Below are positions 24,728-32,962 of a stretch of DNA of 64,000 bases, piece after piece. Under the pieces are notes generated by a model, which saw only the letters and a program-made list of their open reading frames with translations, made no database searches and was not told where the DNA came from. Where the stretch lies: NCBI RefSeq assembly GCF_900156455.1, contig NZ_FTNQ01000001.1:558001-622000 (forward strand), in the 5' to 3' direction. Origin of the DNA: Microbacterium sp. RURRCA19A (GTDB lineage Bacteria; Actinomycetota; Actinomycetes; Actinomycetales; Microbacteriaceae). How positions within the stretch are numbered: position 1 is the stretch's first letter; each line of letters opens with the position of its first letter. A program made the position numbers and the translations under genes.

Positions 24728-25579
24728 TCAGCCGGAGATGATGGTCGATTCGGCCGGGACGACTCCGGTCAGGAGCAGGACGATCACGACGATTCCGAGG
24801 ACGATGCGGTAGATCACGAACGGCAGGAAGCTGCCCTTCTTGAGGTACTGCATGAGGAACGCGATGACGAGGAAGCCGACGACGAACGCGATGACCGTCG
24901 CCAGCCCCGTCTCGGCGAGGTTGTACGGTCCGGTGCCCTCGTCGAAGCTCTTGTACAGCTCGTAGAGACCGCTGACGAACACCGCGGGGACGGCGAGCAG
25001 GAACGAGTATTCGGCGACGGCGGTGCGCTTGTACCCCAGCGCGCGCCCCAGGGTGGTGGTCGCGCCCGAGCGGGACACGCCCGGCACGAGGGCGAGGGCC
25101 TGCGCGAACCCGTAGGCCAGGCCGTGGGGGTAGGTCAGGTCGTCCAGGTCGCGACGGCGTTTTCCGTAGTGGTCGGCGAGCCCCAGGAGGATGCCGAACA
25201 CGATCAGCACGACCGCCGTGATCCACAGGCTCCGGAAGTTGTCGCGGATCAGGCTCTGCAGCAGGAACCCCGCCACGCCGATGGGGATCGTGCCGATGAT
25301 GATCAGCCATCCCATGCGGGCGTCGGGGTCGTTGCGCGGCACCCGACCGGTGAGCGATCCGAACCAGCGGGAGATCACCCGCCCGATCTTCTTACGGAAG
25401 TAGAGGAGGACGGCCAGCTCGGTGCCCAATTGCGTGATCGCGGTGAACGTCGCGCCCGGGTCGGTCTGCGACGGGAGGAACTCCCCCACGATGCGGATAT
25501 GCGCGCTGGAGGAGATGGGGAGGAACTCGGTCAGGCCCTGGACGAGCCCGAGGATGATGACCTCGAAGATGTTCTGCAT
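24728..25579 (-). CDS. uppP: Undecaprenyl-diphosphatase
   Basis: The 283-residue membrane protein has the BacA/UppP signatures [16 protein letters not shown] (about 12-27) and [18 protein letters not shown] (about 168-185), which hold the catalytic Glu, Arg, Ser and His residues. It recycles undecaprenyl phosphate for peptidoglycan synthesis at the outer face of the membrane and can give bacitracin tolerance. It follows the M20 peptidase gene by 8 bp, with GAAGGAA as ribosome binding site, so both are on one mRNA. Confidence 0.95.
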   Translation of the reverse strand: MQNIFEVIILGLVQGLTEFLPISSSAHIRIVGEFLPSQTDPGATFTAITQLGTELAVLLYFRKKIGRVISRWFGSLTGRVPRNDPDARMGWLIIIGTIPIGVAGFLLQSLIRDNFRSLWITAVVLIVFGILLGLADHYGKRRRDLDDLTYPHGLAYGFAQALALVPGVSRSGATTTLGRALGYKRTAVAEYSFLLAVPAVFVSGLYELYKSFDEGTGPYNLAETGLATVIAFVVGFLVIAFLMQYLKKGSFLPFVIYRIVLGIVVIVLLLTGVVPAESTIISG

Positions 25580-25587
25580 GTGTTCCT

Positions 25588-26889
25588 TCAGTACGTCCGG
25601 ATGAGGTCGGCGAGAACTCGACGACCGAACTCGAGCGCGTCGACGGGGACGCGCTCATCCACACCGTGGAACATCCCGGTGAAGTCGAGATCGGACGGGA
25701 GTCGCAACGGCGCGAACCCGTAACCGGAGATTCCGAGGGAGGCGAGGGCCTTGTTGTCGGTGCCGCCGCCCATGAGGTACGGGATCACCGGGACCCCCGG
25801 GTCGTGGCGGGCGAGCTGCCCGACCATGGCATCCACGAGGTCGCCCGCGAACGGCACCTCGAGGCCGATGTCCCGATGGACGATCTCGACCTCGATGCCG
25901 GGCCCGACGATGCGACGGATGTCGTCGAGCGCCGCTTCCTCGGTGCCGGGCAGCACCCGCACGTCGATGAGGGCCTCGGCGCGGTCGGGGATGACGTTGT
26001 GCTTGTATCCCGCCGTCAGGCCCGTCGGGTTGGTCGTCGTGCGGAGCGTCGAGCGCAGGAATCCGGATGCCGCGCCCGCGCGCTGCGCGAGGGCATCGGG
26101 GTCGCCGGCGTCGACTCCGGTCAGCTCGGCCAATCCCGCGAGGAGCCGCGTCGTGGTGTCGGTCAGGCGGACAGGCCACTGCGTGCGCCCGAGCGCCGCG
26201 ACGGCCTCCGCGACCGCGGTCACCGCGTTGTCTGGGTGCAACGCGCTGCCGTGGCCGGCACGCCCCCGCGCCACGAGCTTGATCCAGAGGAGCGCTTTCT
26301 CGCCGACCTGCAGCAGGTACGCGCGGCGGTCGTCCACGGAGATCGAGTAGCCCCCGACCTCGCTGATCGCCTCCGTCGCACCGGCGAACCATTCGGGGCG
26401 GTCGCGGACGACGAGAGCCGAACCCTCGACCCCGCCGTTCTCCTCGTCGGCGAAGAACGTGACGATGATGTCGCGCTCCGGCTGCTCCCCCGAACGCAGC
26501 ACGTCGGCCACGGCGGTGAGGATCATGGCATCCATGTCCTTCATGTCGACCGCACCGCGGCCCCACAGGATGCCGTCGCGGATCTCGCCCGCGAACGGGT
26601 CGACGCTCCAGTCCTCGGCGACGGCGGGGACGACGTCGAGATGCCCGTGGAGGATGAGCGCGGGCTTGTCGGGGTTGCGGCCCGGAATGCGCGTCGAGAG
26701 GTTGGTGCGGCGGTCGATCGGCTCGTAGTAGTCGACGTCCAGGCCGAGGGCCTCGAGGTACGCCCCCGCATACTCGGCGGCCTCGCGCTCGCCGCGGGAC
26801 CGGCCGCCTCCGAAGTTCGTCGTGTCGAAGCGGATGAGGTCGGCGGCCACGCGGGCGACCTCGGGCGGGTCGGCGTCGTGCTCGGACAT
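25588..26889 (-). CDS. M20 family metallopeptidase/deacylase
   Basis: The 433-residue product has the metal-binding motifs of M20 enzymes: HGHLDVVP (about 83), [14 protein letters not shown] (about 115) and [10 protein letters not shown] (about 152). A dimerisation domain is inserted at about 210-330, and [10 protein letters not shown] stands near the end. It probably hydrolyses a dipeptide or N-acyl amino acid. ATG at 26889 is preferred to the GTG six bases upstream because TACCGT ends seven bases before it. It is co-transcribed with uppP. Confidence 0.9.
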   Translation of the reverse strand: MSEHDADPPEVARVAADLIRFDTTNFGGGRSRGEREAAEYAGAYLEALGLDVDYYEPIDRRTNLSTRIPGRNPDKPALILHGHLDVVPAVAEDWSVDPFAGEIRDGILWGRGAVDMKDMDAMILTAVADVLRSGEQPERDIIVTFFADEENGGVEGSALVVRDRPEWFAGATEAISEVGGYSISVDDRRAYLLQVGEKALLWIKLVARGRAGHGSALHPDNAVTAVAEAVAALGRTQWPVRLTDTTTRLLAGLAELTGVDAGDPDALAQRAGAASGFLRSTLRTTTNPTGLTAGYKHNVIPDRAEALIDVRVLPGTEEAALDDIRRIVGPGIEVEIVHRDIGLEVPFAGDLVDAMVGQLARHDPGVPVIPYLMGGGTDNKALASLGISGYGFAPLRLPSDLDFTGMFHGVDERVPVDALEFGRRVLADLIRTY

Positions 26890-26964
26890 GCGCACTACGG
26901 TACCCGGACGCCGCCGCCTTCCCCGTCCACGCCGCGGCGGGACGCGCCCGGGCTGTCGCCCCGG

Positions 26965-26994
26965 TTCGGGGGTGCGCCCCGGGCGTGGTAATGT
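26965..26994 (+). promoter_or_regulatory. Possible promoter of tRNA-Leu
   Basis: A TAATGT -10-like hexamer (26989-26994) lies 33 bp before the tRNA. A weak TTCGGG (26965-26970) stands 18 bp further upstream. The -10 is convincing by position; the -35 is poor. Confidence 0.4.
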
Positions 26995-27027
26995 CGTTCT
27001 TCGTTGCGAAAGCGACCAACACCCAAT

Positions 27028-27112
27028 GCGCGGGTGGCGGAATAGGTAGACGCGCTAGCTTGAGGTGCTAGTGCCCGTATAGGGCGTGGGGGTTCAAGTC
27101 CCCCCTCGCGCA
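27028..27112 (+). tRNA. tRNA-Leu (anticodon GAG)
   Basis: The acceptor arm GCGCGGG (27028-27034) pairs with CTCGCGC (27105-27111) with one G-U pair. The D arm is followed by the anticodon stem CTAGC/GCTAG with loop TTGAGGT, so the anticodon is GAG and reads CUC and CUU. A long class II variable arm (GCCC-GTAT-GGGC) and a T arm GGGGG-TTCAAGT-CCCCC complete it. The 3' CCA is not encoded (the sequence reads ACAG), as is common in actinobacteria. A strong terminator begins 3 bp downstream. Confidence 0.97.
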
Positions 27113-27348
27113 CAGAACGAAGAAGGCCCCGGATTCGTCCGGGGCCTTCTTCGTTGTCTGCGCGAGCGGGAGGGCGGCGAACCCGTGCGGGGTTGGGCCC
27201 ACGCCGCCGGAGGCTCCGCGTGCCGCGCAGCGGCGCGTGGAGGGGCGGTGGGGAAAGTCCCCCCTCGCGCACAGATGAGAAAGACCCCCGGGTTCGTCCC
27301 GGGGGTCTTTCTCATTTCTGCAGGAGTGGGAGGGCGGCTCGACCCGTG
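27096..27348 (+). repeat. Tandem duplication of the tRNA-Leu 3' end plus terminator
   Basis: A block at 27096-27187 recurs at 27255-27348, period 159 bp. The first 21 bases (the T-arm and acceptor end of the tRNA) are identical. Next comes a terminator hairpin in each copy, with a TTCG loop in both but a different stem that still pairs perfectly (the second stem GAGAAAGACCCCCGGG and its complement, about 27277-27313). Both copies then share GGGAGGGCGGC and ACCCGTG. The 67 bp between them shows GCGCGAG at 27160-27166, which could pair with the second CTCGCGC, but no tRNA fold fits. The rest of the 304-bp gap to 27417 holds only the next gene's promoter region. Confidence 0.8.
27116..27155 (+). 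terminator. Terminator of tRNA-Leu
   Basis: Perfect 18-bp arms (AACGAAGAAGGCCCCGGA and its complement) flank a TTCG tetraloop directly after the tRNA. Confidence 0.9.
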
Positions 27349-27416
27349 ACACCGGCGAAACGCCGACGTGACATCGCGGTCGTAGCGTCGAGGCATCCCG
27401 GAAGGATGGATGCCAC

Positions 27417-28460
27417 ATGTACCGGTTCCACGTTCCCACCATCGACATCTCCGCCTGGGTCGGCCGCGGCCCCGAAGCGGCCCGCGCAGCCGTGGTCGCG
27501 GCCGTCGACCACGCCTGCCGCACTGTCGGGTTCATGCAGATCGTCGGGCACGGCGTGCCCGACCGCGTGATCTCCGACCTCGAAGACGCGCTCGACGGCT
27601 TCTTCGGGCTCTCCCTGGATGCCAAGAAGCAGTACGTCCGCCCGGCGGCGGAGAATCGCGGGTACACGCCGCCCAAGAGCGAGTCGCTCAGTTACAGCCT
27701 CGGCATCGACCCGGTGACGCGGATGAACGACTTCTTCGAGGCGTTCAACGTCGGCACGTCGTGGCGCGAGTACCCGGGGACGACCGCGACGGCGGCGGAT
27801 TACGCCGAGAACACGTGGCCGGATGCGGTTCCGGCGTTCCGCTCGTCGATCGAGACCTACTTCGACGAGGCGCGCCGTGTGGCGCGGACGCTCACCCAGA
27901 TCTTCGCCGCGGCGCTGCGGGTGCCCGAGGACTCCCTCGATGCGCTCACCGATCACTCGATCGACGTGCTCAGGATGAACAACTACGCCCTGCCTCCGGG
28001 GTCGATCGAACTCGGCGCGGAGTTGACCGGAATGGGCGAGCACACCGACTTCGGTCTGGTCACGGTGCTGTGGGCCGACCGGGTCGCGGGGTTGCAGGTG
28101 CTGGGGCTCGACGGCTCGTGGAACGACGTCCTGCCCGCCGAGGGCGCGCTGCTGGTGAACATCGGCGACGTGGCCGCGCGCCTCACGAACGACAAGTGGC
28201 TGTCGACGCTGCACCGGGTGAAGCCGCCGGTGATCGACGGAACCATCGAGCGGCGGCGGTCGGCCGCGTTCTTCCACGACGGCAACGCCGACGCGGTGGT
28301 GGGGGTGCTCCCTCACTTCGCGTCGCGCGAGTCTCCCGCGCTGTACGAGCCGGTGACGGTCGCGCAGCACATCGCGGCGAAGCTCGCGGGGTCCCGCGCG
28401 GGCCGGAAGAACGCGTCCGCGGTGCGCGAGGCCGCTCGGCTGACCGCGAGCCGCGGGTGA
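27417..28460 (+). CDS. 2-oxoglutarate/Fe(II) oxygenase, isopenicillin N synthase family
   Basis: The 347-residue product has the N-terminal DIOX_N region (VPTIDISAW; CRTVGFMQIVGHGVP) and a jelly-roll core. The iron ligands are His209 and Asp211 (GEHTDFG) and His266 (LHRVKPP). Arg280-x-Ser282 would bind the co-substrate carboxylate. This plant-like family hydroxylates or cyclises small molecules. No biosynthetic genes flank it, so the substrate is unknown. The ATG is 12 nt after GGAAGG, a long spacing. The gene lies just beyond the tRNA-Leu duplication, and its own 3' end begins a tandem repeat. Confidence 0.88.
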   Translation: MYRFHVPTIDISAWVGRGPEAARAAVVAAVDHACRTVGFMQIVGHGVPDRVISDLEDALDGFFGLSLDAKKQYVRPAAENRGYTPPKSESLSYSLGIDPVTRMNDFFEAFNVGTSWREYPGTTATAADYAENTWPDAVPAFRSSIETYFDEARRVARTLTQIFAAALRVPEDSLDALTDHSIDVLRMNNYALPPGSIELGAELTGMGEHTDFGLVTVLWADRVAGLQVLGLDGSWNDVLPAEGALLVNIGDVAARLTNDKWLSTLHRVKPPVIDGTIERRRSAAFFHDGNADAVVGVLPHFASRESPALYEPVTVAQHIAAKLAGSRAGRKNASAVREAARLTASRG

Positions 28461-28554
28461 GCGCGGGTCCGGCACCGCGCGGATCGTAGCCCAGCGCGGG
28501 CCCGGCACCGCGCGGGTCGTAGCCCGGCACGGGTGAGCGCGGGCCCGGCGCCGC
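28461..28554 (+). repeat. 33-bp tandem repeat after the oxygenase gene
   Basis: A 33-bp unit at 28461-28493 repeats at 28494-28526 with 3 mismatches (core CCGGCACCGCGCGG, then TCGTAGCCC). A third partial copy lies at 28537-28554. The segment CGGGTGAGCGCGGG at the oxygenase stop codon is also repeated near 28531, so the stop codon itself has been copied. Confidence 0.75.
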
Positions 28555-28566
28555 TCGGCATCCCGC

Positions 28567-28631
28567 GATAAACGCGATCCACGCCCAGAAACGCGGGGTC
28601 GTCCCGTTTCTCGTCGTGGATCGCGTTTATC
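28567..28631. repeat. 65-bp palindromic dispersed repeat, copy A
   Basis: The outer arms GATAAACGCGATCCACG and its exact complement (17 bp) enclose an inner dyad AGAAACG...CGTTTCT. Another copy of the same length with about 82% identity lies at 31927-31991. This copy stands between the 3' ends of the oxygenase and VIT1-like genes, where it could also end transcription. Confidence 0.8.
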
Positions 28632-28670
28632 GGGGAGGGAGGGGCGGAACCGCGGGCGGATGCCGGGGCG

Positions 28671-29750
28671 TCAGGCCGCGGACACCCCGAACAGCAGACC
28701 CAGCACGTACGTCACGGCGGCGGCGCCGAAGCCGATCGCGAGCTGTCGCAGGCCGCGCTTGAGCGGCGAGGCGCCGGAGAGCAGGCCCACCATCGCACCG
28801 GTGCCGAGCAGGGCGACGCCCACGAGACCGAGGGCGAGCGCGACCGCCCCGACACCGCTCATACCGAAGATCCACGGCAGGACCGGGATGATCGCGCCGG
28901 AGGCGAAGAACAGGAAGCTGGAGATGGCCGCGCCCCAGGCGCTCCCGACGACCTCGTCCGACGACTCCCCCGGTGCCGCGGCGGCCGGGGCGGTGCCGGC
29001 CTGGGCGGCGGTGACGACCTCGCGCGCCTTCGCCAGGGCCTCCTCGGCATCCATCCCCCGGGTGCGGTAGACGAGCGCGAGCTCGTTGGCATCCAGGTCG
29101 AGGTGCGGAATCGCCGCGTCGGCGAAGTCGCTCTCTTCGGTGGCCTCGAGCAGTTCGCGCTGCGAACGCACCGACACGAACTCCCCCGCGCCCATCGACA
29201 GGGCGCCGGCGAGGAGACCGGCGATGCCGCTGAACAGCACGAAGCTCGGGGCTACACCGGTGGCGCCGACGCCCATCACGAGCGCCAGGTTCGACACGAG
29301 TCCGTCGTTCGCCCCGAACACGGCGGCGCGGAAGGTGCCGGACAGGCGCCGGCGTCCTCGGGCCGCGAGGCCGCGGACGACCTCGTGATGCACCTGCTCG
29401 TCGGCGGCCATCTGCGCGGTCGCGTACGGTTCGTCGGCATAGGGCGAGCGCGCCTCGGCATTCTGGGCGAGCGCGAGCACGAAGATCGAGCCGAAGCGGC
29501 GCGCCATCCAGGCCAGCAGCGTCGTTCCGAGGCCGGGCCGGGGAAGTCGATGCGGGGTGTCGCCGAGCAGGTCGATCCAGTGCTGTTCGTGGCGTCCTTC
29601 GGCCTCGGCGAGCGCGAGGAGGATCTCGCGTTCCTCGCCCGTGCGGCGGCTCGCGAGGTCGCGGTACACGCGGGCCTCGGCACGCTCGTCGACGAGATAG
29701 CGCGCCCAGCGGCGGCGGTCGCGGGCGGTGGGTGTGGCGGCGATCGTCAC
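28671..29750 (-). CDS. VIT1/CCC1-type transporter with N-terminal ferritin-like domain
   Basis: The 359-residue product has a rubrerythrin/ferritin-like helical domain (about 10-130) with E-x-x-H pairs (EAEGRHEQHW; ADEQVHHEVV) and then a VIT1 membrane domain with FGANDGLVSNLALVMGV and SMGAGEFVSVRSQRE. Proteins of this build move iron or manganese across the membrane, with the ferritin-like part binding metal. GTG at 29750 is set by AAGGAGA 4-5 nt upstream. It stands alone, without an iron box that I can see, unlike the siderophore genes. Confidence 0.9.
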   Translation of the reverse strand: MTIAATPTARDRRRWARYLVDERAEARVYRDLASRRTGEEREILLALAEAEGRHEQHWIDLLGDTPHRLPRPGLGTTLLAWMARRFGSIFVLALAQNAEARSPYADEPYATAQMAADEQVHHEVVRGLAARGRRRLSGTFRAAVFGANDGLVSNLALVMGVGATGVAPSFVLFSGIAGLLAGALSMGAGEFVSVRSQRELLEATEESDFADAAIPHLDLDANELALVYRTRGMDAEEALAKAREVVTAAQAGTAPAAAAPGESSDEVVGSAWGAAISSFLFFASGAIIPVLPWIFGMSGVGAVALALGLVGVALLGTGAMVGLLSGASPLKRGLRQLAIGFGAAAVTYVLGLLFGVSAA

Positions 29751-29841
29751 GGTTCTCCTTCGGGTCGCCCCCACGTTAGGCGGCGCGCACCCCTCCCCCG
29801 GGCGCGTCGGCCGATACTGACAGCATTTCGGCCCTCCGAAG

Positions 29842-29863
29842 CCCGGAACGACGCGGTTCCGGG
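29842..29863. terminator. Weak hairpin after the DEAD/DEAH helicase gene
   Basis: CCCGGAAC (29842-29849) and GTTCCGGG (29856-29863) pair around a 6-nt loop in the 171-bp gap between the helicase stop and the VIT1-like start. It is flanked by two copies of CAGCATTTCGG (29821-29831 and 29875-29885). Either a terminator or an operator is possible. Confidence 0.4.
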
Positions 29864-29921
29864 GAACCGGATGCCAGCATTTCGGGGTCGCGAAACCACC
29901 CCGGCGGAGCGGGGCGAGGTC

Positions 29922-31832
29922 TCAGGACCGGACGCGTTTGCGCAGCACTTCGATGCGCGCCTGCAGCTGCGCGACCGTCGCGTGCGAGACGGCGGGTCCG
30001 CCGCAGATGCGGCGCAGTTCGGCGTGCACGAGACCGTGCGCCTCGCCGGTCCGGCGCGCGTAGAGCCCGACGAGGCTGTTGAGCAGCTGCCGTTGCTCTC
30101 TCAGGGTGCGATGCAGCGGCTGCGGAAGTCCGCCCTCGTCGACGCCGGGCGGTTCTCGCCCGCTCTCCTTCTCTTTCGCCTCGCGCGAGGAGCGGTGCCG
30201 CGATTGGCGCGAGGCGCGGGTCATGAGCACCTCGTGCACCTGCTCGGGTTCGAGCAACCCCGGGATGCCGAGGAACTCCTCCTCCTCGACGGTGCCCGGA
30301 ACGGCGAGCTGGCCGAACTCCTGCCCGTCGAACAGCACACGGTCGAAGTGCGCGAGCGAACCGAGGGCCTGATACTCGAACTCCTGCTCGAGCGCGTCGG
30401 ACGCCTTGTCCTCGCGCTCGGCGGCGTCCATCATGTCTTCTTCGGCGTTCCACTGGTCTTCCGCGTCGCTGTCGCGGTCGAGGGCGTGGTCGCGCTGGGC
30501 CTCCATCTCCCCGGCGAGAGCGAGGAGCGGGGGGACGTTGGGGAGGAACACGCTCGCGGTCTCCCCTCGCCGGCGGGCGCGCACGAAGCGGCCGATCGCC
30601 TGGGCGAAGAACAGCGGCGTCGAGGCGCTCGTGGCGTACACGCCGACGGCGAGGCGCGGCACGTCGACGCCCTCGGACACCATGCGGACGGCGACCATCC
30701 ACCGGCTCGTGCCCTTCGAGAACGTCTCGATGCGACTCGACGCCTCGGCCTCGTCGGAGAGGACCACCGTGACCTTCTCGCCGCTGATGTCCTCGAGGAT
30801 CGTGGCGTAGGCGCGGGCCGCGGTCTGGTCGGTCGCGATGATGAGGCCACCGGCATCCGGGACGGTCTCGCGTACCTCGGTGAGGCGTCGGTCGGCCGAG
30901 CGCAGGACCGCGGGGATCCAGTCGCCGTTGGGGTCGAGCGCGGTGCGCCACGCCTGCGAGGTGATGTCCTTGGTGTTGTCCTGTCCGAGCTGGGCCTCCA
31001 TCTCTTCCCCGGCCTTGGTGCGCCAGCGCATCTGCCCGGCGTAGACGAGGAAGAAGACGGGGCGGACGACACCGTCGTCGAGCGCGCGCCGGTAGCCGTA
31101 GGCGTAGTCGGTGCGCGAGAGGCGGATGCCCTTGTCGTTCGGGTGGTACTCCACGAACGGGATGGGCGCGGTGTCGCTGCGGAACGGCGTTCCCGACAGC
31201 AGCAGGCGACGGGTGGCGCGGCCGTACGCTTCGCGGAGCGCGTCGCCCCAGCTGAGCGCGTCGCCGCCGTGGTGCACCTCGTCGAGGATCACCAGGGTCC
31301 TGGCATCCATCGTCAGGCGCTGGTGCACCTCGGCCTTCACGGCCACCTGCGCGTAGGTGACCGCGACGCCGTGGTACTGCCGTGACGGCGTGGCGTGCCG
31401 GTTGGAGAAGTACGGGTCGAGACGGATGCCGACCCGCGCCGCCGCCTCCGCCCACTGGGTCTTGAGGTGCTCGGTGGGGGCCACGACGACGATGCGGTCG
31501 ACGACGCGGCGACGCATGAGTTCGGACGCGAGGCGGAGGGCGAAGGTCGTCTTGCCGGCGCCGGGGGTGGCGGCGGCGAGGAAGTCGCGGGGGCCCTTGC
31601 CGACCCCGTCGGGTCCGTCGGAGCCGAAGTACTGGTCGAGCGCCTCGGCCTGCCACGCACGGAGGCGCTGGGCGGTGCCCCACGGGGCGCGCTGCGGGAA
31701 CGAGGGCGACAGGTGCTCGGCGGCGAAGCTTCCGAAGTGGTGCTCGTCGGCGGACTCCCCGAACGACAGTTCGGACTCGGCCGCGTCGGAGGTGTTCGGG
31801 AGGGCCGATGCGCGGGCTTCTTCTTCCAGCAT
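29922..31832 (-). CDS. DEAD/DEAH box helicase (superfamily 2)
   Basis: The 636-residue product has ATPGAGKTTFALRLASEL (Walker A, about 82), VILDEVHHGGD (DEVH box), LLLSGTPFRSD (motif III) and AQAIGRFVRARRRGE (motif VI). The nuclease-like or accessory domains of restriction helicases are absent. The C-terminal 150 residues are charged and helical, with EKESGREPP. It resembles the actinobacterial helicases related to the type III restriction helicase fold and is probably involved in DNA repair or RNA metabolism. ATG at 31832 has AAGGAGG 5 nt upstream. Copy B of the palindromic repeat lies about 95 bp further upstream. Confidence 0.88.
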   Translation of the reverse strand: MLEEEARASALPNTSDAAESELSFGESADEHHFGSFAAEHLSPSFPQRAPWGTAQRLRAWQAEALDQYFGSDGPDGVGKGPRDFLAAATPGAGKTTFALRLASELMRRRVVDRIVVVAPTEHLKTQWAEAAARVGIRLDPYFSNRHATPSRQYHGVAVTYAQVAVKAEVHQRLTMDARTLVILDEVHHGGDALSWGDALREAYGRATRRLLLSGTPFRSDTAPIPFVEYHPNDKGIRLSRTDYAYGYRRALDDGVVRPVFFLVYAGQMRWRTKAGEEMEAQLGQDNTKDITSQAWRTALDPNGDWIPAVLRSADRRLTEVRETVPDAGGLIIATDQTAARAYATILEDISGEKVTVVLSDEAEASSRIETFSKGTSRWMVAVRMVSEGVDVPRLAVGVYATSASTPLFFAQAIGRFVRARRRGETASVFLPNVPPLLALAGEMEAQRDHALDRDSDAEDQWNAEEDMMDAAEREDKASDALEQEFEYQALGSLAHFDRVLFDGQEFGQLAVPGTVEEEEFLGIPGLLEPEQVHEVLMTRASRQSRHRSSREAKEKESGREPPGVDEGGLPQPLHRTLREQRQLLNSLVGLYARRTGEAHGLVHAELRRICGGPAVSHATVAQLQARIEVLRKRVRS

Positions 31833-31926
31833 CGAACCTCCTTCCCTCGCGAGCGCGAACATCCACGATAGGCGAGATCGCGGAGGTGCGGTGGCCGCCT
31901 GGGGAGCGTTCCGCGACACCATCAGC

Positions 31927-31991
31927 GATAAACGCGATCGGCGACCAGAAACGTGCCGTCGTCCTGTGTTTCGCCGTGGATGCCGTTTATC
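31927..31991. repeat. 65-bp palindromic dispersed repeat, copy B
   Basis: The ends GATAAACGCGATC and CCGTTTATC match copy A at 28567-28631; the length is identical and 53 of 65 positions agree. Pairing of the arms is less perfect than in copy A. It lies in the 271-bp divergent gap between the helicase and SGNH hydrolase genes. The remaining part of the gap holds their promoters (TATCGT for the helicase, TAGCCT for the hydrolase). Confidence 0.8.
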
Positions 31992-32103
31992 AGGACGGAG
32001 TGAGACGGCGAGCAGGGCGGCCCCGCCGGGCGCAGCGGAGAGGGGTACGGGCAGGCCCCTTGCCGTGTCGGAGGGCGGGGTTAGCCTGGAGGCGGAGGTT
32101 TCG

Positions 32104-32961
32104 ATGACACTCGATCCGCACTCGCCCGCTCCGTCTCCGTCCGACAACGCCGGCCCGCATCCCTGGCGCCGCTTCGTCGCCCTCGGCGACTCCTTCACCG
32201 AGGGGATCGGCGACCCCCTGCCCGACGGCGGACACCGCGGCTGGGCCGACCGTGTCGCCGAGGTCCTGGCATCCCAGGTCGACGACTTCGCGTACGCCAA
32301 CCTCGCCGTGCGCGGGAAGCTGATCGGCCAGATCGTCGCCGACCAGATCGAACCGGCGTTGGCGCTGAAACCCGACCTCATCACGTTCTCGGCGGGCGGC
32401 AACGACGTCATCCGCCCCGGCACCGATCCCGACGTGGTGTCGCAGCAGTTCGAGGATGCCGTCGTGCGGCTGCGCCGCGACGGTGCGACGCTCGTCGTGT
32501 TCACCGGGATCGACACCGAGTTCACGCCGGTGTTCCGCGGTATCCGCGGCAAGGTCGCGATCTACAACGAGAACATCCGCTCGATCGCCGACCGCTACGA
32601 CTGCATCGTCGCGAACCAGTGGGGGCTGAAAGAGGTGCAGGACATGCGCTTCTTCGACGACGACCGCCTCCACTACAACACCCTCGGCCATCACGAGGTC
32701 GCCCGGATGGTGCTGCGCGCCCTCAACGTCCCCAACGAACTGCAGCCGATGCAGCCCGAGGCCCTTCCGCCGACGACGTGGCGCGCCGCACGCGAGAAAG
32801 ACCTCGTCTGGGCCCGCGCCTACCTCGTGCCGTGGGTGCTGCGGCGCCTGCGCCACGAGTCGTCGGGCGACCACATCCAGCCCAAGCGCCCCGAGCCGCT
32901 GCCCGTGGTGACCCTCGCCCCGGGCCGGGATGCCGCGGCCTCGCGCGGGACGCAGGTCTGA
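32104..32961 (+). CDS. SGNH/GDSL hydrolase family esterase
   Basis: The 285-residue product has block I FVALGDSFTEGIGD (Ser nucleophile), a block II Gly in NLAVRGKLIG, block III FSAGGNDV and block V DDDRLHYNTLGHHEV with the Asp-x-x-His pair. The SGNH fold ends near residue 215, and the tail is charged. There is no signal peptide, so it is an intracellular esterase or lipase of unknown substrate. GGAGGCGGAGG lies before the ATG. The stop is one base from the stop of the convergent methyltransferase gene, with no room for a terminator between. Confidence 0.9.
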   Translation: MTLDPHSPAPSPSDNAGPHPWRRFVALGDSFTEGIGDPLPDGGHRGWADRVAEVLASQVDDFAYANLAVRGKLIGQIVADQIEPALALKPDLITFSAGGNDVIRPGTDPDVVSQQFEDAVVRLRRDGATLVVFTGIDTEFTPVFRGIRGKVAIYNENIRSIADRYDCIVANQWGLKEVQDMRFFDDDRLHYNTLGHHEVARMVLRALNVPNELQPMQPEALPPTTWRAAREKDLVWARAYLVPWVLRRLRHESSGDHIQPKRPEPLPVVTLAPGRDAAASRGTQV

Positions 32962-32962
32962 G

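Noticed and set aside
27160-27271. A second tRNA gene between the duplicated tRNA tails
   Set aside because: GCGCGAG and CTCGCGC could form an acceptor stem, but the 112-nt interval has no D arm, anticodon arm or T loop that fits; at most it is a remnant.
27096-27275. attL/attR pair of an integrated element
   Set aside because: The tRNA 3' ends are only 159 bp apart with no integrase or cargo between. An excision scar cannot be excluded, but nothing supports it directly.
29821-29885. Two CAGCATTTCGG direct repeats as a third operator system
   Set aside because: Only 11 bp, in a gap that also has a hairpin; no further copy or clear symmetry, so it may be chance.
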